A stretch of DNA of 64,000 bases from Flavobacteriaceae bacterium NBU2973. Lineage in GTDB: Bacteria; Bacteroidota; Bacteroidia; Flavobacteriales; Flavobacteriaceae. Numbering within the stretch: the stretch's first letter is position 1; each line of letters begins with the position of its first letter. The stretch covers positions 62,001 to 126,000 of the forward strand of contig JAOEIQ010000008.1 in the NCBI GenBank assembly GCA_026162565.1. The letters run 5' to 3'. The translations under genes were made by a program, and so were the position numbers. Under the pieces are notes generated by a model. The model was not told where the DNA came from. It searched no databases and saw nothing but the letters and a program-made list of their open reading frames with translations. This document shows positions 35,161 through 42,890 of this stretch, one piece after another.

Positions 35161-37065
35161 TTAATTATCACTCTCTTTTTCAGAAGTTATTTCAACTCCG
35201 TTTTCATCAATATTTACTTTTACATTGTTACTTGTTCCTTTAACACCATTTTCGTCAATTTTTAGATCGGTATTTTCAGTTTTAATTTTTAAACCGTCTT
35301 CATTGATTGTAATTGAAGAGTCATCTGCAGGAATATCAGTCTCATTATCTTCGTCTACAGGAACTAAACGACCTCTTCGTACCTTTAAATACGTGTCCTC
35401 TTGACCATTGTTAAAAATGTCATTGTATTCACTTTCGTTTCTGTGAAATGAATAGGTGCTTTTGTCTCCATAAAACGTACTTCCCACAGGTAAATAAAGA
35501 GTTACCCTTACTTCTTGATTTCTTGTAAGTCCTTCTTTATCTACTTTAAAGTAGCTATCTAAATTGATGGTTTTACCTTTAACATTATAATCGTAAATAA
35601 TACGCTCTGCTTTATCTTTAGCAATTTCATAATCTCTACCACTTACAAATTTTTGAACTCTAATTCTTGCTACATCTTCGGTTGTAGATCTTACCACTAA
35701 TCTTACACCTCTTGAGATGTAAACTCTATCGCCATTTTCATCTGTGAACCTTGACGATGAGAATCGCCTTTTAAATTCATCATCATAATAATCATTCTCA
35801 TTCATAGATAAATAAATGGTATCGTTAGCTGTTAAATTAGTAAGGGTTTCTTTTTTAGTCATTGAAAACTCTTCAGAGAAATCTCGCAATTCTTCTTTAA
35901 GACCAAAAGATCCTAGTGTTATTATTGAGAAAATCCATAAGAAAAACAAAGTAAATTTTGATCCTCCAGATATAGATCTTGAGTTACTAGCTATTAGTTT
36001 CAAACCTAAATAGAATAAGAAAAAGAACGGAATACCTACAGCTCCTAAAACCAGTAATTTAATTAACCATTCAGGTTTTGAACTGTATATTGATATATCA
36101 TGCAAGTTCATGTCAGGAACCAAGTTAATACTAATAGGATCGAACGATAGTAAACCTACTACTAGCGATATTAATGTTACTGCTGCAACAAATAATATGA
36201 TACCTCCTAAAAACTTACCAAATACTTTAAATATTGTTGCAACAATATTGCCTATCGTATCAAAAAAGTTTCTAGAGCTTTTTCTAACGGTACCTTTTGT
36301 AGAGCTTTTACTTGCGCTATCAAATGATTTAGAAATATCATCAGCAACTTTATCAACTCCTTTTAATAAGTCGTCAGTATGTTTTTGAATATCAACATTT
36401 TTAACTGTTTCAGTTACAGATGAAATGCCATCTTTTATTTTCTTTTCTATATTACTGATATTAACAGGTTCTCCCTTCATTTGAAGTTTTTCTGAAGTCG
36501 TTACTGCTTCTGGTACTAATACCCAAAATAGAATATAGATAAAAACAAAAGTTCCTGCAGAACCTAAACCTAGAAGCACGATTAATAATCTAATCCAGAT
36601 TGCGTCTATGCCTAAATAGTGACCTAACCCAGAACATACACCTGCTATATAAGAGTTTTCTCTATCTCTAAATAGTTTTTTAGCACTTGTTGAGGTTTTA
36701 TTTCCTGTTTCTGATTTGCTTTCAGTTTTAGATTTTGAACTTTTTGATTTAGATTTTTTTGAAAATGCTGGTTTAGCATCGTCATCATCAAATAGTTCTT
36801 CATCAACTATATAGTCTTCAGGTTGCCCCATTATACTTATAATCTCGTCCACAAGATTATTAGAAATAACCTGACGTTCATTACTAACGCGCTCATAAAA
36901 CAACTCTGCAATACGTGCTTCAATATCAGTAACAATCTCGTCGCTACCTTCAGTGTCTGCAAACGAACGTCTTACAGCATCTAAATAGCGTTGTAGTTTT
37001 TGGTATGCATCTTCATCTATATGAAAAAATGTACCTGCTAAATTTATACTTATTGTTTTGTTCAT
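35161..37065 (-). CDS. PspC-domain membrane protein
   Basis: A 634-residue membrane protein. Residues 1-90 form a soluble N-domain often seen before PspC in Bacteroidota (NKTISINLAGTFFHIDEDAYQKLQRYL). A Lys/Ser linker leads to the PspC domain at about 130-192 (RENSYIAGVCSGLGHYLGIDAIWIRLLIV, then one membrane helix). Three or four further membrane helices follow between 270 and 410, then a C-terminal beta-rich domain. PspC senses envelope stress in proteobacteria; here the domain is fused to a large unknown protein. It starts 3 bp after padR on the same strand. Confidence 0.85.
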   Translation of the reverse strand: MNKTISINLAGTFFHIDEDAYQKLQRYLDAVRRSFADTEGSDEIVTDIEARIAELFYERVSNERQVISNNLVDEIISIMGQPEDYIVDEELFDDDDAKPAFSKKSKSKSSKSKTESKSETGNKTSTSAKKLFRDRENSYIAGVCSGLGHYLGIDAIWIRLLIVLLGLGSAGTFVFIYILFWVLVPEAVTTSEKLQMKGEPVNISNIEKKIKDGISSVTETVKNVDIQKHTDDLLKGVDKVADDISKSFDSASKSSTKGTVRKSSRNFFDTIGNIVATIFKVFGKFLGGIILFVAAVTLISLVVGLLSFDPISINLVPDMNLHDISIYSSKPEWLIKLLVLGAVGIPFFFLFYLGLKLIASNSRSISGGSKFTLFFLWIFSIITLGSFGLKEELRDFSEEFSMTKKETLTNLTANDTIYLSMNENDYYDDEFKRRFSSSRFTDENGDRVYISRGVRLVVRSTTEDVARIRVQKFVSGRDYEIAKDKAERIIYDYNVKGKTINLDSYFKVDKEGLTRNQEVRVTLYLPVGSTFYGDKSTYSFHRNESEYNDIFNNGQEDTYLKVRRGRLVPVDEDNETDIPADDSSITINEDGLKIKTENTDLKIDENGVKGTSNNVKVNIDENGVEITSEKESDN

Positions 37066-37067
37066 TG

Positions 37068-37403
37068 TTAAGTTGTTTTTTGACGTGTTACAACTTTTAC
37101 AGCGTTACGTAACTCGTCCCAAGTTGTTGTTAATTCGTTTAAAAATAATTTTCCAGTATCTGTTAATTCGTAATACTTTCGTGGTGGTCCGGAGGTTGAC
37201 TCTTCCCAGCGATAGGTTAGGAGTCCAGCATTTTTTAATCGCGTTAAAAGCGGATAAATTGTCCCTTCTACCACAAGCATTTTTGCGTCTTTAAGTGTTT
37301 CTAGAATCTCTGCCACATAAGCAGGTTCATCCTTTAAAACAGATAGAATGCAATATTCTAAAACACCTTTTCGCATTTGTGCTTTTGTGTTTTCTATCTT
37401 CAT
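37068..37403 (-). CDS. PadR-family transcriptional regulator
   Basis: A 111-residue winged-helix repressor. KGVLEYCILSVLKDEPAYVAEILETLKDAKMLVVEGTIYPLLTRLKNAGLLTYRWEE is the standard PadR fold, with recognition helix GTIYPLLTRL and wing GPPRKYYELTDTG. It belongs to the short PadR subfamily without a long C-terminal dimer domain. PadR-PspC pairs are common in Bacteroidota. The palindrome at 37444-37462 lies 40 bp upstream of the ATG and probably mediates autoregulation. The inducer is unknown. Confidence 0.9.
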   Translation of the reverse strand: MKIENTKAQMRKGVLEYCILSVLKDEPAYVAEILETLKDAKMLVVEGTIYPLLTRLKNAGLLTYRWEESTSGPPRKYYELTDTGKLFLNELTTTWDELRNAVKVVTRQKTT

Positions 37404-37443
37404 AGTATCATTTGATTTAATATTAAACTGTTCATTTTTCTTG

Positions 37444-37462
37444 TACTGAATTTACTTCAGTA
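37444..37462. promoter_or_regulatory. Putative PadR operator before padR-pspC
   Basis: TACTGAA-TTTAC-TTCAGTA, a perfect 7-bp inverted repeat. The same arms and spacing recur before the GIN-domain lipoprotein at 35055-35073. Confidence 0.6.
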
Positions 37463-37475
37463 TGATTGATTTGAT

Positions 37476-37503
37476 TGATGTTTCGACTGCGCTCAACACA
37501 GGT
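37476..37503. repeat. Single copy of a dispersed TGAGC-TCGAA module
   Basis: GTTTCGACTGCGCTCAACAC, the reverse of the TTGAGCGCAGTCGAAAC form. Related modules occur near 479-542, in the array at 49.9 kb and at 59157-59200. Confidence 0.45.
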
Positions 37504-37505
37504 GA

Positions 37506-37952
37506 TTATTTAATAAAACTATAGGTTATTGGATATCTGTATGTCTCTCCGTCTTTTGCTTTTTTACTGGCTCTTACTACAAACACTAATTCAAATAGAA
37601 AATCTAGAAATCCAATTAAACTTAATATACCTCCAAATACAACTAAAGGTGAAATTCCAAAACCGTTTAGAGGAAAATTATAAAATGCGTTAAATTCATA
37701 TAGACTAATTTTATTTAAAAACTCTAAAAAGAATAATGGAATCCAAAGTGAAGCAATAATCGCTGTGTAAATACCATTAGTAATTTGAAAGTTTATGGCT
37801 TCCTTACCATGTTGATCTATAAATTGACATTTGTGTTTATTCATCTTCCATAATACTGTTGGTCCTATTATATTTCCAAACGGAATTATAAATCGAGTAA
37901 ACGTTGACAAATGAATATAAGTCGCTACTTGTTTTTGATGGTTGTCTAACAT
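37506..37952 (-). CDS. DUF4870-family membrane protein
   Basis: From the ATG at 37952 it has 148 residues; an upstream extension to 38036 is rejected because a -7 element sits at 37982-37989. MLDNHQKQVATYIHLSTFTRFIIPFGNIIGPTVLWKMNKHKCQFIDQHGKEAINFQIT is the DUF4870 (formerly Tic20-like) signature. Three membrane helices: about 15-35, 55-80 and 105-130. Function unknown. Its last bases approach the dispersed repeat at 37476-37503. Confidence 0.8.
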   Translation of the reverse strand: MLDNHQKQVATYIHLSTFTRFIIPFGNIIGPTVLWKMNKHKCQFIDQHGKEAINFQITNGIYTAIIASLWIPLFFLEFLNKISLYEFNAFYNFPLNGFGISPLVVFGGILSLIGFLDFLFELVFVVRASKKAKDGETYRYPITYSFIK

Positions 37953-37981
37953 AAAAATAAAACATATAATAGTTTCTTTTA

Positions 37982-37989
37982 CAAATATA
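37982..37989 (-). promoter_or_regulatory. -7 element of the DUF4870 gene
   Basis: The minus strand reads TATATTTG, 30 bp before the ATG at 37952. It supports that start. Confidence 0.5.
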
Positions 37990-38095
37990 TGTCTAAAAAC
38001 AGGTATTGTGTTACGCATAGTACTTAAAATTAACAAAATTTTAACAAATTGAGATATGGATTATTTTCAATATTTTAGCTAAAACAAAAAAATAA

Positions 38096-38557
38096 ATGAA
38101 GTTAACTCCCAGTAAAATCAACACTTTCAACTTGTTTAAACTACCATCTGCATATTTCAGTGGTGTGAGAGTTAAAACAATAGACGATTCTCAATGTACA
38201 GTAACAGTCAAGCACAGATGGATCAATCAAAATCCATTTAAATCTATGTTTTGGGCAGTTCAAGGTATGGCGGCAGAACTTACTACTGGAGCTTTGGTTA
38301 TGTCAAAAATTAAATCTAGTGGTAAAAATATTTCTATGTTAGTATCTAATAATAATGCAACATTTACAAAAAAGGCTACTGGTAGAATTAGTTTTAAATG
38401 TGAAGACGGATTAAAAGTAGATAAGGCAATTAGTGATGCTATTAAAACTGGAGAAGGACAAACTATCTGGATGAATGCCGTTGGTGTAAACAAAGAAGGT
38501 ATACAAGTATCTTCTTTTAACTTTGAATGGTCAGTAAAGGTTAAAAGGAAACAATAA
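38096..38557 (+). CDS. DUF4442 hotdog-fold protein
   Basis: A 153-residue protein of the DUF4442 group, related to hotdog-fold thioesterases. KLTPSKINTFNLFKLPSAYFSGVRVKTID, then VKHRWINQNPFKSMFWAVQGMAAELTTGALVM is the conserved core; N-P and G-M-A residues sit where acyl-CoA thioesterases bind the substrate. No signal peptide. The substrate is unknown. It is a single gene with AT-rich flanks. Thioesterase activity is possible but not shown. Confidence 0.8.
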   Translation: MKLTPSKINTFNLFKLPSAYFSGVRVKTIDDSQCTVTVKHRWINQNPFKSMFWAVQGMAAELTTGALVMSKIKSSGKNISMLVSNNNATFTKKATGRISFKCEDGLKVDKAISDAIKTGEGQTIWMNAVGVNKEGIQVSSFNFEWSVKVKRKQ

Positions 38558-38691
38558 ATAACTCAAAAAACAATATTTGGATAAGTATCAAAAATTTAAA
38601 ATTATTAAATCGCGATTATCGAGAAAAATAATGTAACAAAAGTTTATTTATAGCAACTTACAGGTAAACAATTTAAATTTTTAAATCAATT

Positions 38692-39519
38692 ATGGAACAG
38701 TTACCAGATTATAATAATAGAAATGCTCACGAAATAGATTATCGAATCTATGGTGAAGAAATGCAATATGTCGAAATTGAATTAGATCCAGAGGAAGGAG
38801 TTATTGCAGAATCAGGAAGTTTTATGATGATGGATGATGGTATTAAAATGGAAACTATTTTTGGAGATGGTTCTCAAAAAGATACAGGTTTCCTTGGAAA
38901 GATATTAGGAGCGGGAAAGCGAATACTAACAGGTGAGAGTCTATTTATGACTGCTTTTTATAACAATCTTACAGGAAAACGGAATGTCTCTTTCGCTTCT
39001 CCTTATCCAGGTAAAATAATACCTATAGATTTACTGGAATATCAAGGCAAGTTTATTTGCCAAAAAGATGCTTTTTTATGTGCTGCTAAAGGAGTAAGCG
39101 TTGGAATAGAGTTTAGCAAAAAACTTGGAAGAGGATTTTTTGGAGGAGAAGGGTTTATTATGCAAAAACTTGAAGGCGATGGAATGGCTTTTGTTCATAC
39201 AGGAGGTACTATGGCCAAACGAGTTTTACAATCTGGAGAGATTCTTCGTGTAGATACAGGATGTATTATTGGTTTTACTCAAGATGTCAATTATGATATA
39301 GAATTTGTTGGAGGTATTAGAAATACTGTTTTTGGAGGAGAAGGATTATTCTTTGCTAAATTAGAAGGGCCTGGAACTGTTTATGTACAATCCTTACCAT
39401 TTAGTAGATTAGCTGGACGCATTATATCTAAAGCACCACAAACAGGAGGTAAAAGTAGAGGAGAAGGCAGTATTCTGGGTGGATTAGGCGATATTTTAGA
39501 TGGAGATAATAGATTTTAA
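38692..39519 (+). CDS. AIM24/TIGR00266-family protein
   Basis: A 275-residue protein filled by one AIM24 (TIGR00266) domain, a trimeric beta-barrel-like fold. The order of conserved blocks is YVEIELDPEEGVIAESGSFMMMDDGIKMET, FLGKILGAGKRILTGESLFMTAF, GKIIPIDL, and FFGGEGFIMQKLEGDGMAFVHTGGT. The Gly-rich C-terminus (GGKSRGEGSILGGLGDILDGDNRF) is usual. In yeast AIM24 affects mitochondrial membranes; the bacterial role is unknown. No signal peptide, single gene. Confidence 0.88.
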   Translation: MEQLPDYNNRNAHEIDYRIYGEEMQYVEIELDPEEGVIAESGSFMMMDDGIKMETIFGDGSQKDTGFLGKILGAGKRILTGESLFMTAFYNNLTGKRNVSFASPYPGKIIPIDLLEYQGKFICQKDAFLCAAKGVSVGIEFSKKLGRGFFGGEGFIMQKLEGDGMAFVHTGGTMAKRVLQSGEILRVDTGCIIGFTQDVNYDIEFVGGIRNTVFGGEGLFFAKLEGPGTVYVQSLPFSRLAGRIISKAPQTGGKSRGEGSILGGLGDILDGDNRF

Positions 39520-39654
39520 GATTGTTAAATTTTTCCTATTGTAAATAAAGGAAACAATTTTTTTACTACATTTAATGTTATGTAACTATAATATTATTTG
39601 CCTATAGATAGAAATCTACTTTTAATTATTTTTTAACTAAACCTAAAAACAATT

Positions 39655-39852
39655 ATGGCAAGAGCAATGTTTGAGTACACCAAAACAGTTCTTAGTAAAG
39701 TAAGTTTTGATGCCAATCTGTTCTGTAAGGAGGTACAAAAAGCGATTCAACGATTATTACCTTATGAAATTGAAGAGCTTAAGATTTTTATACAATCTTT
39801 AGTACTCCAGAACCCTGAATTAAATCAATGTCTAATTTATTTAAAATCATAA
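39655..39852 (+). CDS. Small conserved flavobacterial protein
   Basis: A 65-residue protein with no named domain. It is mostly helical: MFEYTKTVLSKVSFDANLFCKEVQKAIQRLLPYEIEELKIFIQSL, then CLIYLKS. Proteins with almost this sequence occur across Flavobacteriaceae, so I take it as real; the ATG at 39667 (MFEY) is an alternative start four codons in. The two Cys and the amphipathic helices suggest a protein partner. It has a good terminator and an AT-rich upstream region of about 135 bp. Confidence 0.7.
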   Translation: MARAMFEYTKTVLSKVSFDANLFCKEVQKAIQRLLPYEIEELKIFIQSLVLQNPELNQCLIYLKS

Positions 39853-39879
39853 AAAAAGCGACCCAACGGTCGCTTTTTT
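39852..39879. terminator. Bidirectional terminator between the small gene and oxyR
   Basis: AAAAAAGCGACC pairs with GGTCGCTTTTTT across CAAC. It closes the plus-strand gene and, on the other strand, oxyR. Confidence 0.88.
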
Positions 39880-40816
39880 ATTTTTGAATAGGGCTTATTA
39901 TTTCAACATTTTCAAAGGCAATAGCGCCTCGAATAACTCCCGAAATTACAGCTTGTAAGGCTTCAATGATCTGCATTTTTAATTCACTCTTGTGATAAAT
40001 AATACTCACCTCTCTTGCAGGTTTAGGCTGCGAGAAGTGGTGTAAATTAAGTTTATGTCTATCACTCATTTCTAATGTATGTAAATAAGGTAAAAGCGTC
40101 ATACCTAGTCCTTCATTAGATAACTTAATTAGCGTTTCAATACTTCCACTTTCTAATTGAAAGTTGTCTTCAGCATGATCTTTAAATACTTTACAGAGAT
40201 TAATAACTCCATCTCTAAAACAATGGCCATCTTCTAAAAGTAAAATATCATTGATATCTAAATCAGATACTTCTATGGTTTTCTTTTCTGATAACCTATG
40301 ATTGTTAGGTATATAACTAACAAACGGTTCGTAAAAAATAACACGTTCCTTTATATTACTATTTTCTAAAGGTGTAGCAGCAATAGCAGCATCTAAATGA
40401 CCATCATTTATTCTAGTTATTATATCTTCTGTTGCGAGCTCTTCAATTTTTAATTTTACTTTTGGATATTTCTTTATAAAGGTTTTTAAAAACATTGGTA
40501 ATAGAGTAGGCATGATTGTTGGAATGATTCCTAATCTAAATTCTCCACCAATAAACCCTTTTTGTTGATCTACTATATCTTGAATGCGATCCGCTTCATC
40601 TACAATATTTCTGGCTTGAGATACTATTTTTTTTCCAACATCTGTGAGCTCAATAGGTTTTTTGTTTCTATCAAAAATTTGAACATCTAATTGATCCTCC
40701 AATTTTTGAATTTGCATACTTAAAGTTGGCTGCGTTACAAAACAGGCTTTTGCTGCTTTAGTAAAATTTTGATGCTCTGCCACTGCAAGAACATAGTATA
40801 ATTGAGTAATAGTCAT
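39878..40816 (-). CDS. oxyR: LysR-family peroxide sensor OxyR
   Basis: A 312-residue LysR regulator. The N-terminal winged helix (TITQLYYVLAVAEHQNFTKAAKACFVTQPTLSMQIQKLE) is followed by the effector domain. The redox pair of OxyR is present: Cys199 in EDGHCFRDG and Cys208 in VINLCKVF, with the same 8-residue spacing and even the same numbering as E. coli OxyR, where H2O2 forms a 199-208 disulfide that switches the protein to an activator. Catalase or Ahp genes, the expected targets, are not in the window. No partner gene adjoins it. Confidence 0.92.
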   Translation of the reverse strand: MTITQLYYVLAVAEHQNFTKAAKACFVTQPTLSMQIQKLEDQLDVQIFDRNKKPIELTDVGKKIVSQARNIVDEADRIQDIVDQQKGFIGGEFRLGIIPTIMPTLLPMFLKTFIKKYPKVKLKIEELATEDIITRINDGHLDAAIAATPLENSNIKERVIFYEPFVSYIPNNHRLSEKKTIEVSDLDINDILLLEDGHCFRDGVINLCKVFKDHAEDNFQLESGSIETLIKLSNEGLGMTLLPYLHTLEMSDRHKLNLHHFSQPKPAREVSIIYHKSELKMQIIEALQAVISGVIRGAIAFENVEIISPIQK

Positions 40817-40901
40817 AACCTAAAATTAATTATGACAAATATACAAATTATAAATTTAATCTATGATAAAAATATTTTCAATAGATTAATGCTTTTAAAA
40901 T

Positions 40902-40940
40902 AAAAAAACCACCTTAACTAATGAGCTAAAGTGGCTTGTA
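40902..40940 (-). terminator. Possible terminator after the DUF2141 gene
   Basis: AACCACCTTAACT and AGCTAAAGTGGCTT can pair imperfectly over AATG, with an A run on the plus strand (T run after the hairpin on the minus strand). Mismatches make it weaker than its neighbours. Confidence 0.45.
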
Positions 40941-40957
40941 TTTTATTGTAGCTTATT

Positions 40958-41362
40958 TTAAAACTTAATGTTGAGGTCTACATCTTTATCAGTAACTTCA
41001 AATTTAGCGTCTTTAAATTGAGGAGGTCCCATTGCCATAACATTGTTTGATGTTCCATAATTTTCTAATGGCATACCGTTTTGTTGAAAATCCATACGTT
41101 TATTTTCGTTTGCATCATGCAATACCATAATTGCATATTCTCCTGGTTTTACATCTTCAAAGGTAATAGTCATAACTCCTTTCGTAGCCTTTACTTCTGC
41201 ATTTTTAATCCCTTCACCTTTCATAAAGGTATCAGCTGAATGTAATGCTGCTATAATGTTTCCTTTGTCGTTTAAAACATTATCTAGAGTAACAGTTACT
41301 GTTTGTGCTTGAGCTATAAAAGCTGAAACTAAAAGTGCGATGGTAAGTGTGAATTTTTTCAT
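40958..41362 (-). CDS. Secreted DUF2141 protein
   Basis: A 134-residue secreted protein. Signal peptide MKKFTLTIALLVSAFIAQAQ (residues 1-20). The mature part is a small beta-sandwich: VTLDNVLNDKGNIIAALHSADTFM, then ITFEDVKPGEYAIMVLHDANENKRMDFQQNGMPLENYG, the DUF2141 signature. Function unknown; the domain recalls a carboxypeptidase-regulatory beta-sandwich. It is a single gene next to oxyR and has no apparent partner. Confidence 0.85.
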   Translation of the reverse strand: MKKFTLTIALLVSAFIAQAQTVTVTLDNVLNDKGNIIAALHSADTFMKGEGIKNAEVKATKGVMTITFEDVKPGEYAIMVLHDANENKRMDFQQNGMPLENYGTSNNVMAMGPPQFKDAKFEVTDKDVDLNIKF

Positions 41363-41467
41363 GATGTGTTATATTTTTTTTGATTAACACTGTAAAAGTC
41401 ATAAAAAGAGATACACTTACATAAAGTGGTTTACTGAACTGTAATTATTTGTAGATGAATTGTAATT

Positions 41468-42214
41468 TTAATTGCGGCCAGCAATTACTCCTCCATCAGT
41501 ATCCCAAATAGCTCCAGTTACCCAAGAAGCTCTATCAGATAATAAAAAGGTTATACTATTTGCAATGTCTTCTGGTGTTCCATTTCTGCCAATAGGATGA
41601 AAATTATGAAACCCTTCTAATGCTGTTTCAGCTTTTTCTTTAGTTCCAAAGACTTGATGATATACAGGTGTATTAACAACAGCTGGAGAAACAGCATTAA
41701 CTCTAATATTACTTTCAGCAAGTTCCATTGCTAAATGTTGAGTTAAGGAGTGTAATCCAGCTTTTTGCATTGAGTAAGCTGATGAAGGTGTTGCTTTTAC
41801 TGCTTGTTTTGCCCACATTGAACCAACATTTACTATAGAGCCTCCTTTTGTTTCTTTCATTTTTTTTGCTGCTGCTTGAGTAATAAAAAAGAACCCTCTA
41901 TTTAAATCTAAATAAGAATCATAATCGTCGTATGTATGCTCTAAAAAAGATTTTGGACCAAAAATACCTGATGCATTAACCAAATAATCTAAATTATCGA
42001 GACTTTCAATTTTTGAGTTTAGCCAATTTACTTGATCCTTTTGTGTAATATCTACACTATGCATTATTAGGTTTTCTTGTTCTACTACTTTATTGGTATT
42101 TCTTCCAACTATATGCACTGTTGCTCCTTTATTTAATAAGTCTTGAGCAGTTGCATATCCTATACCACTTGTACCTCCTAAAATTAATGCTGTTTTGTTT
42201 TCAAATTCTTTCAT
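41468..42214 (-). CDS. SDR-family oxidoreductase
   Basis: A 248-residue classical short-chain dehydrogenase. NAD(P)-binding loop [11 protein letters not shown] (residues 13-23), the NASG motif near 82, catalytic Ser in [10 protein letters not shown], and the catalytic Y-x3-K in YSMQKAG near 143-149. The C-terminus ends with the typical [10 protein letters not shown]. The substrate is unknown. A CAGACNNGTCTG palindrome lies 28 bp upstream of the ATG, and a second is beside the TetR gene just upstream, so TetR very likely represses it. Confidence 0.9.
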   Translation of the reverse strand: MKEFENKTALILGGTSGIGYATAQDLLNKGATVHIVGRNTNKVVEQENLIMHSVDITQKDQVNWLNSKIESLDNLDYLVNASGIFGPKSFLEHTYDDYDSYLDLNRGFFFITQAAAKKMKETKGGSIVNVGSMWAKQAVKATPSSAYSMQKAGLHSLTQHLAMELAESNIRVNAVSPAVVNTPVYHQVFGTKEKAETALEGFHNFHPIGRNGTPEDIANSITFLLSDRASWVTGAIWDTDGGVIAGRN

Positions 42215-42241
42215 TGTTTTTTGTTTTAAAATTAATAATGT

Positions 42242-42255
42242 ACAGACAAGTCTGT
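42242..42255. promoter_or_regulatory. Putative TetR operator before the SDR gene
   Basis: ACAGAC-AA-GTCTGT, a perfect palindrome. Its core CAGACNNGTCTG is shared with the site at 42863-42890. It sits in the 63-bp space between tetR and the SDR ATG. Confidence 0.6.
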
Positions 42256-42277
42256 CTTTTGTGAAATAAATTTTTTT

Positions 42278-42838
42278 TTAAATTAGTTTATTGCAAATAG
42301 ATTTTGCAGATCGAATTGGCCATATTTTTTGTTGTAAATAACTTTCAGATACAGCACCCTCATATAATATATAAATTTGTTTAGCTAATTGACTTGATTC
42401 TAATTCTGACAAGCCTTTTAGATTATTAGAAATGAGTTCTTCAATATAATGTATTAACGTTTCTTTTTGTTCTTGAATCTCAAATCTAATTTTAATATTA
42501 CTTTTTGGTATTTCAGAAATTGTATTTATACACCAACATCCATTAAAATGATTAGATTGATAAAATTTCTCTAAATAATCAAAAAGGGCAATGAGTTTTG
42601 TTTTGCCATCATCTTTGGTTTCAATAAATGATTTTAAATCCAAAAGAAAATTATCATTTTTATATTTTAGATAAGCAATACAAATATCTTCTTTAGATTT
42701 AAAATGATTGTATAAGGTAGCTTTAGCAATTCCAGCTTCCTTAATTATTTCATTTATTCCTGTTAGATTATAACCATTATTATAAAATAAATCTGCTGCT
42801 ATTTTTATTATATGATAACGAATTTGCGAATGCTTCAT
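42278..42838 (-). CDS. TetR-family repressor
   Basis: A 186-residue TetR regulator. The HTH is residues 20-50 (YNLTGINEIIKEAGIAKATLYNHFKSKEDICIAYL). The C-terminal part is all helical and divergent, as usual for the ligand pocket. The -7-like TATATTTG lies 4-11 bp upstream of the ATG (42843-42850), and the long palindrome 42863-42890 lies upstream of that. The SDR gene follows after 63 bp. The ligand is unknown; the SDR suggests a carbonyl or xenobiotic substrate. Confidence 0.87.
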   Translation of the reverse strand: MKHSQIRYHIIKIAADLFYNNGYNLTGINEIIKEAGIAKATLYNHFKSKEDICIAYLKYKNDNFLLDLKSFIETKDDGKTKLIALFDYLEKFYQSNHFNGCWCINTISEIPKSNIKIRFEIQEQKETLIHYIEELISNNLKGLSELESSQLAKQIYILYEGAVSESYLQQKIWPIRSAKSICNKLI

Positions 42839-42842
42839 ATTG

Positions 42843-42850
42843 CAAATATA
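42843..42850 (-). promoter_or_regulatory. -7 element of tetR
   Basis: The minus strand reads TATATTTG (CAAATATA on plus), just before the ATG. The repressor palindrome 42863-42890 lies upstream in the spacer between -7 and -33. Confidence 0.4.
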
Positions 42851-42862
42851 TAAATAAATTTC

Positions 42863-42890
42863 AAAAAACAGACAGACCTGTCTGTTTTTT
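42863..42890. promoter_or_regulatory. 28-bp palindrome: TetR operator and DUF58 terminator
   Basis: AAAAAACAGACAG-AC-CTGTCTGTTTTTT is a perfect palindrome with 13-bp arms. It contains CAGACCTGTCTG, the core also found before the SDR gene. It starts at the stop codon of the DUF58 gene and ends in T on both strands, so in RNA it would be a hairpin with a U-tract. Confidence 0.6.
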
